Positions 10,242 through 21,500 of a DNA stretch of 64,000 nt are shown here, in pieces. Below the pieces are notes generated by a model. It had not been told where the DNA came from and made no database searches. It saw only the letters and a program-made list of their open reading frames with translations. This DNA is from Plasmodiophora brassicae (lineage: Eukaryota; Endomyxa: Phytomyxea; Phytomyxea; Plasmodiophorida). The translations under genes were made by a program, and so were the position numbers. Where the stretch lies: NCBI GenBank assembly GCA_036867785.1, contig CP145422.1, positions 310,001 to 374,000 of the forward strand. Reading direction: 5' to 3'. The number at the start of each line of letters is the position of its first letter. Within the stretch, counting starts at the first letter, position 1.

Positions 10242-12874
10242 CAGGCCTCTTAAATTTAGCATTTTGCTAAAAAGTCTAATATCCAGAATTTTAGATATGA
10301 AATGCGATCCAGGATGAGCCATTTTAGACATTCAGATGTTTACTAGATAAGCAGACGGAGCTGAGCGAACTAGTTGTGGTCAGATACCACCCAAGATGGT
10401 CTCCTTGCATTGCAGCTTAGACTCCAACGAAAAGTCTGTCAACGATTTGCTGAACTTGTCCTTCTCGAACTTCAGACTGCTGAAGTCAGCCTCAACTGTT
10501 GCAGTATTCGGAAGAATGGATGCCAGTCCTCCGACGAAACGGCAGAGGTCACCATAACGATCACGAATGCCTTCTATTGCCCAAGCGTCGTCGAATGTTG
10601 TTTGGTCATTGCACCGAGAAAGGGCAGTTCGCATTCGTGCGCTGCTGTCGTATTGGGCTTTCAGAGCCTTATGCTGCGAGACGATCTTGGTCACATCGTC
10701 TTCGGCCCAGCTCGCCAGCAGGCGATCTTTGTGTTTCTTGATGATGGCAACAAGTTCACGACCCTGCAGGTGTACGAGCTCATGCGGCAGTACCGGAATG
10801 GTGACCTTCTCAGTCACCGTATCGTCTGTCGCAACGATCGCCAGAACACCAGACATAATCCCTGACAGTAACGTCGCCGTAGAGTGGACCACAAAGTCGA
10901 CATCCTCGACGTCCAGGCCTTCAACCGCCTCCGCCTCAAAGAGGCCCTGATCCATCAACATCCCCTTCAGACTGTCCTTCCGGAAAGTCCACGGGCCGAT
11001 GACAATCATATCAGCGAACTCGTCGATACACAGAGCGGTCGTTGGGCGAGATTCGGTTGCGAACGCCAGCTTCTTCACCTGATGAAAAAGCCCACGAAGT
11101 TCAGCGAACTGGTGCCCGAGAAGCGCCTCCTTGCCCTGACAGCGTGCAACCGTTTCGCTGGCCATGACTGCGACGACGTTCAACGCTGAGTTCGTCAACC
11201 ACCAGCGCTGCGATGGGGCACCAGACCGGCCATGATAGTGCTTCATCAGCCTGTCCCTGTTCGAATGGAAGAATGTGGTTACCCGTGCCATTGATGACCA
11301 TCGCGTCTTGGACAGCGCTGGGCAAGTCTCACCCATCTCGCCAATCAGAGAGTACTGACGCCTGAGGTGCGAGATGGTAGCAGTTGTTTGGCGGTAGAAA
11401 TGGCCCCCATCGAAATTCTGGTAGGAGTCTTGCAGGACCAAGTCCAACTGATGCAAGTAGCACCAGATTCGCACAAACCCAGGAAGAGCCACCGCTTGCA
11501 ATCGTGTCTGTACGCCTGATAATCGGCCTGCGATAGAGATATCGAAATCAGGTCATGCTCTGGAGTTCCATTTGTTATCCTTACCTGTCATATTAGCAGC
11601 ACCGTCGGTTGAACTGCCGATAATGTGCTTTGTCCACGTTGGACAGAGAACATCGAAGAGTTGGCACACCATGTTGAACATGGCCTCGCCGGTATGCGAG
11701 CCAAACAACGGAGCGGCAATGACATGTCGATTCTGCATCCGGCCGGCGTCGCAGAATCGAACCCGTACATCGATATAGCCAGTACCGTCGCACACCGCGC
11801 CATCGAGTGCAATCGAGAAAGCCCATTGACGACGAAGACAAGAAGCGAGCGACTGGAAGTTTGCAGCACACTGGATGCGCGCGAACGTTGCAACTTTAAC
11901 TTCCGAAGCGCACCCAAGCTTCGCATACCCAGTAACAAGCTTCGCATCATTGACCGCAGAGGTGGCCATCCGGAACGACATCCCCCGGGCAAGGAAACGG
12001 ATTACCAGTTGGAACTGTTTCGCCTCCTTTACGGTCGCAGTGTAACCCGAGCCAGTGTCATCGCGTTGGAAAATTGACATTGCCTTGGTGTAAGCCAAGG
12101 TACCAACGTTCTCAGGACGCCACAGAAGCTGACCGATCAAGGCATCAACGATCGGTTTGTCGAACTTGAATTCCAACTGTTCCGAGCGGGCGCCGAAGTA
12201 AAAAGGCAGAGTTTCAGCCTCCTTGACGGGCACGTCGAAGAACACAGCCTTCTCCGCATCGGACAGGGTTTGATACGTCGCCCACTTGCTGGCGTGTTGC
12301 TTCTCAAGATGAACGCGATAATTGTAAGTCCTGAATGGTGGCCCTTTAAACGTCCATTGCGTTTTACACGTTTCGACCTCGCGACCGAAGGTGATGCAGA
12401 AGCGACACTTGACTCCCGTAACGGCGGACGTGCCGGGGTCTCGGTCGCTGATCACCAGACCATACTGTTGCCGATGGTTCAGCTTAAAGCCGCCCGACAA
12501 CTTCTTTGGTGGGTTGTCATCAGCATTGTCAGGAGCCGCGCGTTCTATATCCAAATTACTACGTCACAAACAGCAGAGAGCAAAGGGTCATTCCACAACT
12601 CACTCAACGACGCTGATGGTTCAGCAGGTGCCCCACCGCCAGTCGTCGATACCGGCGCAGACGACGACGTCGACCTCATCTTCGCGCTCCCAACGCAGTT
12701 CAACGGACAACAATTGTGCGTCACACAACTCCGAGCGGTCGGAGAGGCGCGAAATGCCTTCCCGAAGACCTGTGCAGTCCAGTTCTGAACTTTCGAAATT
12801 TTAGCTATTTTGAGAGACCCGAAATTAGACATTTTAGACATTTTCAGCAAAAAATGCTAAACTTAAGAGGCCTG
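10242..12874 (-). mobile_element. hAT-superfamily DNA transposon with TIRs and TSD
   Basis: The left end CAGGCCTCTTAAATTTAGC (10242) and the inverted right end (12874) match over about 35 bp with a few mismatches; CAG ends are typical of hAT elements. TGACCAT flanks both ends (10235-10241 and 12875-12881), giving a 7-bp match where hAT elements usually make 8 bp. The element holds a single two-exon transposase gene on the minus strand and looks structurally complete, though the first exon's start is unclear. Confidence 0.88.
10380..12554 (-). CDS. hAT transposase with BED-type zinc finger, spliced
   Basis: Exons at 12554-11585 and 11527-10380. The intron 11528-11584 (57 nt) has CAG|GTAAGG and ATCGCAG borders and joins STDGAANMTG to RLSGVQTRL, the block expected around the second catalytic Asp of hAT transposases. 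The N-terminal region has a BED-like finger (CRFC...HLEKQH). SIALDGAVCDGTGYIDV marks the first catalytic region. The C-terminus has the hAT dimerisation signature LPNTATVEADFSSLKFEKDK. About 705 residues are visible. There is no ATG at the upstream limit of this frame (the frame opens at a TTG), so a short additional 5' exon is likely. The stop is at 10380. The intron is the same size as host introns, so the element is adapted to this splicing machinery. Confidence 0.85.
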
Positions 12875-13051
12875 TGACCATGCATGTGACATTATTGGCT
12901 CGTTCGACGGAGAGTGGAATGTTCAAGTCAACTCGACGGGAGCCGTGGTGTCGTCCAGTGAGGACTTCCCCGTTATGTCAATGGCCCTCCTTGGCCGGGT
13001 TGTTGTCTTTTCTCTCGGCCTAATTGGGGCCTGCCTGATTCCCTGTCTGTA

Positions 13052-15635
13052 TTGCTACAATGCGATAAGATTGTTTGGGTGGGCGTTCAGATCAAGCAGG
13101 ACCTTGCCCGACTGCTTACGCGTTGGCCTGCTGTTTTTCGGCGCAGGCCTCGCATCACTGAGGATGCTGATCTTGCGGTGTCGGTGGGCATAGATCCTCC
13201 ACCTGCTGGAGGGACCCTAGCGGATTGGACCGCCCATATTCTTGGCAAGTGTATCTCGAAGCCGTCGCTACGAACACCACCGATTTGGAACATGACCATG
13301 GAAGCAGACGCTGTTGAATACACTGCAACAGATGCTGAGGTGGGGAGGCAGATTGGGGAAGAGATCATCAAAAGGAGGCCGCTGTGGCTGACGACTGAGG
13401 AAGTCGAAGACGCGGCATCCAACGGTACAATGGCAAAGACAGGGCGGCGGCCAACGATCATCGCAACTGGCTCGGTCATAACGTCTCCTAGTAGCAACGA
13501 CATCGAACAATGGGGCGGAAGAACAAAACCAGATCCATCCAAGGGCAGACGCATGGTCCGCATTTTAGACGTGAAGGCTCCCGCTGCCACTTTGCGGTAT
13601 AGCGCCAGATAGCGGCTATCTCTGCGTGATTATGGTTCACCGCCGTTCATCATCGTGGCTGATATCCGTGTCCTACGACGGCCACAGCCGGTTTTCGCTT
13701 CACTACAACGAGACTCTGTCGATCCAGAAATCTTAAGTAAGCTGACCCAACAGTTTCTAAGCGCAACCGGTATTTTTGACGTCGACGACTGCAGGCGCCC
13801 AAACTACTGATGTTTTACATTTAGGTATTGTCAACCTTCAATCTGAGTGTTACGTTGCTTACGTTTGGGACTCGCAGCTTGCAACCTCGACCAGGACACC
13901 CGGGAAGCGGTGACAAAGTCTCTACACGAGGCTGAAGACCTTGTCAGGTTGCTCGAAGAGTGCGATGATGACACTGAGCGAGCCGAACTCTCGGAAAGGC
14001 TTGCCCAACTGCGCTCCCGTGTGCAAAGTAGGTTCGATGCAACGGATTCTGACGTCAGCACCGATCCTCAGAGAGTGTACTCGCGTGTGCTGTGCGATGT
14101 ATTCCATCTAATGTATCGTGTGTCGCCGAGCAAGCGCCACGCGCTTGCGTTCTCTTTCGCGACAGACCTCCGGGAAGCGTTCTTTGTTGCAAACGCTGCT
14201 CAAGCCGCTGAAGTGAAAAGCAAACTGGAAAGAGCAGGACGGAAGCTTATGGAGTTTCCGAAGTCTTGGAAGGACCGCCGCATCAACAGGTGTGTGCCTA
14301 CTCCTCCAGTTTTGTACTTGCGCGTCAAACGCGTACTCGAGTTTTATAAGGATCTGGTCGATCAGAAATCTGGTCAACCACTTTTCACCCGCACACAATG
14401 GGATATCTGCCTGAACGTGCTGGAGTACATTCGACTAGGTGGGTTGCTTGTTTCTGTTATGAGTGTCGTACTTCGTTCGCTGGATAACTGAGCATTGTAT
14501 ATGTGCACATGTGCTAGGTTGCGTTAGCGATTTACCCGGGGTCACATATTTCTTCGTGAGACACGACAAGTTCGGCATCCCTGTCTACAGGTGCTGCCGT
14601 GGTACCAACCTGTTGGAATCGTTCCACCAGAAAGTGATCATGAAATGCCTTTCGTTTCGGCTCGGCCCGGAGGAAATTTCCATGTTTCTGCTGGAACTCA
14701 TTCACCGGTGGAACACTCGGATGAAGCGCCGCAACCTTGCCAAGTACCCTGATTTGGGCCATTTCGACAATTGGCTGCACGATCAAGTTCAGGAACTTTG
14801 TTTGGAGTACACAGGAGTGCAGAGGAACCCGTTCTGGGTCTGTTCCTCGAACTTCGTCGCTACCGACGAAAGTTTCGGCATCTGTCCTGTATCCACTAAC
14901 ACGGAGTGGAATGTGACGTCCACGTCGCACCCCCATCTTGCGTGTTTACGCCTGCAAGGCGCCAGTAAGCGATTCCTCGCCGACCGGCAGGGCGTCCTGG
15001 TTCCCTTCCTACCTGTTCATACGAAGCAGGAACGGGCTCTGTACAGCCAACTCCACGATCAATCAGTTGCATCGAATCAAAGACGAAAGCGACCCAACTT
15101 CAACTGGATGGCCAAAGAGTGGTTCCTGAAGGTCGACGGGAAGCACATCTTCGCAAAGGCAAAGACTCCAGAAGCTCTGCGTTTCTATTACTCCAAGTTC
15201 GCGAAGGTGCGCAACCGCGACCGTTCAGAGTTGGTTGACATCTCTGGACGTCATCAGCTTCGTCTTTCTCTGGGAATATCATCGGATGATTTGCAGGCGC
15301 TAATTCCTCTCCCATCTGATCATCAAAGTGTGTTGGACACCGTTATCGATGGTTCACGCTCGAATCGCCAACTGGAACCGCCGCCAATTCCCATTGTTCC
15401 GTCGATCCATATTGAAGGGCGCACACCTCCGACTGTGGTTCCTTTAGAACCCGTTTCTGCTCCGCGGCCTCAACGAAAGTCTCGAGCGTGCCGTAGCCGT
15501 CTTGTTGACGGTTCAGTTTGCAACAGGGTTGGCTGCCCTGGGGCACGGCGCAGAAAAGAGTGCGCAAACCCTCTAGCATCCTGTAAGTCCATGTGTTATG
15601 GACTTATGGTGTCCGCGCGACCCCTTTTTACCTGA
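13052..15635 (+). CDS. Multi-exon gene with RGTNLLESFHQ motif, function unknown
   Basis: Two solid exons: about 13847-14438 and 14518-15635. The 79-nt intron 14439-14517 (CTAG|GTGGGT ... GTGCTAG) joins EYIRLG to CVSDLPGVTYFFVRHDKFG. The conserved block VYRCCRGTNLLESFHQ follows, then a basic middle region and a Cys-rich tail (CNRVGCPG...KEC). I recall this RGTN...E..HQ arrangement from large eukaryotic proteins that appear transposon-derived, but cannot name the family. Earlier open stretches (13052-13612, and FIIVADIRVLRRPQPVF near 13650) are probably further exons; their splice sites are not settled. It could be a captured or degenerate transposase gene rather than a host gene. Confidence 0.5.
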
Positions 15636-16608
15636 CGTGTATAAATGTACAGCCGAGGTCTTGACTGCACTGCTACCGGATATTGCCAACGACGGTAACG
15701 TTCGTGACGTTTACCCTGTTGATACAGCTCTGATCTCCCGCCAGGTGCCATTGTTGCTCCCGGTATCCCTTGTATTCCAAGTACGAGAGCGATAATCGTT
15801 GATTCCGGTAAGCACGAACGCTGGATACGCATGTGGGTTTGTAAGTAACGTCTACTACTGCCTCAGCTATGGTCGTCGAGCATGTTAACCGTATTTCCGA
15901 TGACAGTAATCCCGTGGCAACGGTTGCATTGGTACGTTGCTGTCCAAATGTGAACAATCGTGCTTGTTAACTTAATAATTCTGATATGCTTAGGCTACCA
16001 GCTTCGCGGCTAACACTGTGTAATAAAAACGTTTAGGTCTGCTCGCAATATACCCCACACGACCTCGATTCTTGTTTATCCAGCCCTAGCACGGCGTGTC
16101 CAGTTCGTCCGTTTGCGTGCCAAGAATAAACGCCAAGAACGAGACAAAGTCAGTTTCGAACTCGTCTCGCCGGAAGGAATCCAACGAACGAAACTCTGAC
16201 GTACAAAACTTTATATCTGCCAAATATTACATTTAACAAGACCCCCACCCCCAAATAACAGCGAGCGGAAAGTCCGCGGAGAACATTAGGGGGGGGGGTC
16301 ATATTCTTTGTAAAATACGGTAGGTACATAGTGCGCTGCTGAGGAGCCCAATTAGGTGCCGGCTGAGTCGCGAAGACGACTCGACCGTTACAAACAAGGT
16401 ACCTTGTGTTGATGCTGTCCAACGCGTCGTCTCCGTCTAATGTTGCAAATAGATGCCCATCAAGTATGACAGCATATTGAATTCGCCCGCGCCGCGGATG
16501 TTGGTTCGCAAGCGACCGCATGCGTCGACGCCAGGAGCTTTTAGTGAAAGTCCTGCCGCGACGTGACAATCAAGCCACTGCTATACAGTCAATCCAAAAC
16601 GAGCAAAT
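15636..16608. other. No gene recognised
   Basis: Nothing coding could be supported. A run of G is present at about 16290-16300. The A+T content is higher than in the host-gene region. Confidence 0.5.
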
Positions 16609-17340
16609 TGTAGTCCGGGTCCTATATTTAGCCCCTCATCACCTACGTCAGCTACATCATGCAGATATTCGCATGCGCCATATATCCATGTTCCCAAGAT
16701 ATACAGTGATTAAGAGCACACGCTCGCGCGCGCTGCCGGCGGGACGAGGAGAGTACGGGATCGATCGTTGCTAAAGGGCATTCGTCTATCGTATTATCAA
16801 CTGACGAACTAGCATCAGTCCACGACAGCGACTCGAGGGCATGGTTGAATCCGGGACAACCGAGTTCGACTCGGCGTATCCCCTATGTCCTCGACTCGGG
16901 CTGTGATGGGGGAAACCTCATGGCTGGACGTACACGTTGCGGCGAAGTTGACTGGCCCCACATTCGAAGTCATCGAGCCTCGGGAGATCACAGCAGCCGA
17001 AGACCAAGTCGCTCTCGCATCGTCACTGTTCCAGTTACGAAACTCGAAACCGAAGCTGGCAACCTCACCCTGTACCATGATGACTACTACGTCTGTGATG
17101 CTATTCCAGTCGTCCTATTTCGGCGACACTCTGCTTTCCATGATTGGCATCAGTTCACGACAGCGACTCGAGGGCATGATCGAATCCGGCACAACCGAGT
17201 TCGACGCCAGGTTGTCTGGATGTGCTATGTTCGATGTGGACTCGTTCGACACCATCAGCAGAATCGTTGCAAGAACGGCAACGCTAAGCGGCGACACACG
17301 GACTGATGCCAATCATGGAAAGCAGAGTGTCGCCGAATAG
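16609..17340 (+). mobile_element. Old, broken gypsy fragment: LTR plus protease region (plus strand)
   Basis: From 16609 the sequence TGTAGTCCGGGTCCTATATT matches the start of the LTR of copies A and B, but in the opposite orientation and with many differences over about 200 bp. From about 16875 a protease-region fragment follows on the same strand (YVLDSGCDGGNL, then IVTVPVTKLET). It is an older, heavily broken relative of copies A and B, with many breaks. Confidence 0.75.
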
Positions 17341-17460
17341 AATGACTGGAATAGCATCACTGAAGTAGTAGGCAACATTGTACAGGATGAGGTTGCCATC
17401 TCCGGTTTCGAGTTTCGTGACTGGAACAGTGACGATGCGAGAGCTGACTGAAATGACAAT
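17290..17460 (-). mobile_element. Old gypsy protease-region fragment (minus strand)
   Basis: The minus strand encodes SRIVTVPVTKLET and DAIPVILFGDTLLSMIG, the same protease-flanking stretch found in copies A and B and, on the plus strand, at 17030-17160. Together with the plus-strand fragment it forms an inverted repeat. Broken fossil. Confidence 0.75.
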
Positions 17461-17619
17461 GAGCCTGCGCCGTCTGGTGACAAGCATGCACAAGACTTAC
17501 ATTGTCAACTGGACGGTGCCTAAGGATGTAATACCATCGACTCACCAGCTTGTAATTGACGTCAAGATGATGGATCCACTGCGAGCGAAATACATGATCA
17601 ATCCGACGCAGTTGGCGGT

Positions 17620-17834
17620 ATAGTGTCTTCCGTCAAGCCTCGGGTGACACAATAGACGAATGCCGTTTATCCACCATCGATCCCGTACCCCGCTCTCCCA
17701 CCAGCGGCGCACGTGATCGCGTGCTCTCGATCCCCGCATATCTCGACACATGAATCTCTGGCGCATGTGAATATCTGGAGGATGCTGATGCTGACGTAGG
17801 TGATGAGGAGCTAAATATAGGACCCCGGACTACA
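17620..17834 (-). repeat. 3' LTR of gypsy copy B
   Basis: Matches 23462-23676 with one visible difference. It is preceded by the GCGGT target duplication and followed (plus-strand sense) by the polypurine-tract complement. Confidence 0.95.
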
Positions 17835-18320
17835 CTGCCTTTTCCCGAACTCAGAACCGGAGTCAGAGGAGCAGTCGAGAGGAGAATGACGGACGAAGAC
17901 GCAGGGTAGTGTGAGACTCGAGTGCAGAACACCCACTACTCACTAAAAACCACCTTGTAACCCCATGGGACAAATCGGTGGAAAATCCATTTACGGACAC
18001 CCTCTTCGAGACCGTCTTCCACCTATGCATACACGATTTAGCGTATCAAAGAACCTCAGGTACCTTGACCGAGTGCAAAGTAGCAAACGACGACATCAGC
18101 AATGGTGCGCTCGACCCCCATGGGTGGAGCCCGGTCCATATACATCTAGAAAGTGTCATTCACCTAGCTCAGCGGCCGACCCCCATGGGTGGACCCCCAG
18201 CGCAACAGGAGCCTCGACATCAGTACTCCCTGACAGAGTCAATCCTGCGGTGAAGAGGAACTTAATAGATGCTGCCGAATGCCTCGCGAGATGGACAGCA
18301 CGTAGTCCATCGAACAACAT

Positions 18321-18474
18321 TGACCGTGGTGCACATGGCAACCAGCCAGGTCAAATCGACCGTGGTCCCGTGGGCAACCAGCCAAGTCGAACCGAACTTT
18401 GACCGTGGTGCACCGAGCAACCAGCCAAGTCAAACCGACCGTGGTGCCCAAAGCAACCAGCCAAGTCGAACCAT
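18321..18474. repeat. About 38-bp tandem repeat in the 3' region of gypsy copy B
   Basis: The same four-copy array as at 309-462 in copy A, between the polyprotein stop and the 3' LTR. Confidence 0.85.
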
Positions 18475-18597
18475 GGTTACGTTGCCGTCAACCAGGTTGG
18501 ATTGTCATGAGAGACCAATCCATGATCATGATCATCATCGTATCGTCCACCCGCGAACAGATACGGTATCGAGATTAATTCAAAGTGATGGTACAGG

Positions 18598-21500
18598 TTA
18601 AGATCGTCGCTTCTTTCGATGCGATGTTGCATTCCGAGTGCGAGAGCGTTTCGGCGCCGGAATCAATTGCCTCAATGCATCAACGTGTGCATGAGTGTCG
18701 CCCAGTTTCCGAATAAGTTGTTCCACAAGGTGCGGTACATCTTCGGCGATAAGTGCTGCAGGCTCCCAAGTAGCCTCAGATGGGTCGAAGCCGGACCAAG
18801 CGACTTTGATCTGCAACTCCTGAGTTTCGCGATCGATACGACAATCGAGAAGGTCGTCAACGTGGAACTGCTGGTCAAGCCGCTCAAGGTGCTGCTTGAT
18901 TTCGGTGGTGATGTTGAGATCGGCGTCCGCATAGCGGCGGATGCGTTGCGTGTGTGCTTGGAAGCGCCGTGCAGTCAACAGGTCTTCGAGTTCGTAGACC
19001 TGGTCATTGACGCGTTGAACAACTCGGTAGGGGCCGCGCCACTGCGCAATCAACTTCTGTGCGGGTCCGGGGACGGGCTTCGCGTTCAAGACGTAGTCGC
19101 CCGGGATGAACGACTCGCATTGGGCCTTCCTCACGTGTCGCGAGCGTTGCCGTACATTGGACGCGTGCCTCGCCTCCCTGGCTTCATCGACGACCTTATG
19201 GAGTTCGTCCATAACGGTCTGCAGTGCTGACAGGTACGTCGCCACCCATCCCGGAGAGATCGGCCGCAGCTGATTGCATGCCGGATCCCAGATGTTGTCC
19301 AGAGGGTGCTCGGGTTTCAACTTGGTGACGACCGTGAACGGCGCGAAACCTCCGAGGCGTGTGCTCGGCGAATGGTTGATGGCGTGTTGCACCAATGGGC
19401 AGAGGTAGGGCCAGCTGTGCGTGCTGATCTGCCCCTCACTCAGAACGCTTCGTAGGATGCCAACGATAGTGCGATTGGCGCGTTCAACAGTCCCGTTTGC
19501 CCATGGACAGTACGCCAACGTTATATGATGCTCGACGTCTCGCAGCCTGGTCAGCTCCTTGATGAGTTCGGCGGTAAAGTGAGATCCGCCATCGGTGACA
19601 AGATATTGTGGTGTTTTGAAGTCGGCAATCCATTGGAATAGTGCCTCTGCCGCAACTCGGCTGGTCGCGTCGGCGCATGGAATCAATCGGACGAGACCAC
19701 TGAAGTCGTCCTTCATCACGAGGATGTACTTGTAAGAATGATCGGTTCCTCGAACTGGTTCGACGTACAAGTAATCCATGTGCAGGACCTCGAATGGAAT
19801 GTGGCCATGCAACGCTTCTCCAAGCGGACGCGGAACCTTCGCTCCTCCCCGCGTCGTGATGCAATGAAGACACTGCTGGCACATCTGCTTAATGTCCTTG
19901 TCCATGCCCGGCCAAGCGAATCGCGTTGTGATTGCCTCCTTGGTAACGTCGTACGCGCGATGAGCAGCACTGGCACAATGACCAATGATCATGATGCGTA
20001 GGCGCAAGCTGGTGCAGTCGTTGTGATTCGGGATCAGAACGGCGTTCGTTTTCGACTTCCACAAACGAGCGTCATCATCGAAGAACACGCCGTCCTCGAT
20101 CTTCTCTTCACGCGACAATAGCCTTTGCGATTCGCGAATTTCGGTCTCGGTCGGCCATTGGAAATCGGGATGCGTCATCGGCGTTACGCGAAGATCGTCC
20201 ATCTGCAAGATGCACGTTGCCCGGCACGCCAGTGCGATTCGTCCTGCGCCCCATCGAGATAAAAGGTCGGCCCAGACGTTGGCAGTGCCGGAGATCTCCT
20301 TGGTACGGTAATCAAACCCTTGGAGATGTAGCGCCCAGCGCTCGATTTTCTGAGCGGTGTGCTTCTTCATCTCAGCGTCCTTCGCGAAGATGAACGTGAG
20401 GTTCCGGTGGTCGCAGAACATGAGGAATTCACGCGACGTCTGCAGAAGGAAGTCACCACGTTCAGTCGCCTTGATGATGGCGGCTGCCTCCTTCTCCGGT
20501 GTTGACCATCGCAACTCAGCTCCCGAGAACCGCTTGCCGTAGAAAGCAAGTGGTTCGTGTCGTTGTTCATGAACTGGTAGGTCGATATCCTCCCTCGGAA
20601 TCTGGGTAATGACCGCAGCCCATGCTAGGTCACTGGCGTCCGTGAACAAGCATGTCTGGTGATCAGACTTCGGGTACGCGAGCTGGACGTGCTGGATCAG
20701 CGCAAAGCGTATGTCCTCGAAGGCCTTGCTGTGCCGGTCTGTCCATCCAAGATCATGTAACCGAATCGACGAAGATGACGAAGACTGGATTCTCTTCATC
20801 TCCTCGTTCGCCTTGTCCGTGAGCTCCTGGAGCGGGGCGATGATGTACGCGTAACCGGGAACACTGATACGCATCCAGTTGGCCGCCCAGATGAACTGCT
20901 GTAGCTCTTTGAAAGTGTTAGGACGCGGCATGTTGGTCAGCGCTTCGATTCGTTCAGGATCGTGTCGGATTCCATCACGAGAGTAGATGCGCCCACACCA
21001 CTTCAGCTCTCGAGCGAATAGGACGCATTTGTCCGGGTTGAACTTCAAGTTGCGTTCGCGTGCTCGCTCCAAGACACGTGCAAGCTGATGCAGTAGAATG
21101 TCTTCCGTTTTGGCGAATCCCAGCAGGTCGTCGATCCCTATCAAGAGGTGATCCTTCATGTCGTCGAAGATCTTCCCGATCCGCGCCTGGAACTGCAAGG
21201 CAGAGTTGGTCGCGCCCTGAATGCTCCTGGTAGGCGTGTAGACGCCGTCGTCGGTCATAAACGAGAAGATCTCCTGGCATTCCTTCGCAATTGGCATGAG
21301 CCAGAACCCCTTGTGGGCATCGATCGTGAAGAAGCAGGTCATGCCAGCCAGCTTCCGACTAGCCGCCTCGATGTTGGGCATCGGCCAAGCAGTTGGTACC
21401 GTACGCGAGTTCACCTGGCGCAGATCGACGCACAGGCGGTACCCCTTGCCGTTCGGTTTCTTGACCACAAGAACGGGACTCGCCCATCTGGAGTTCATGT

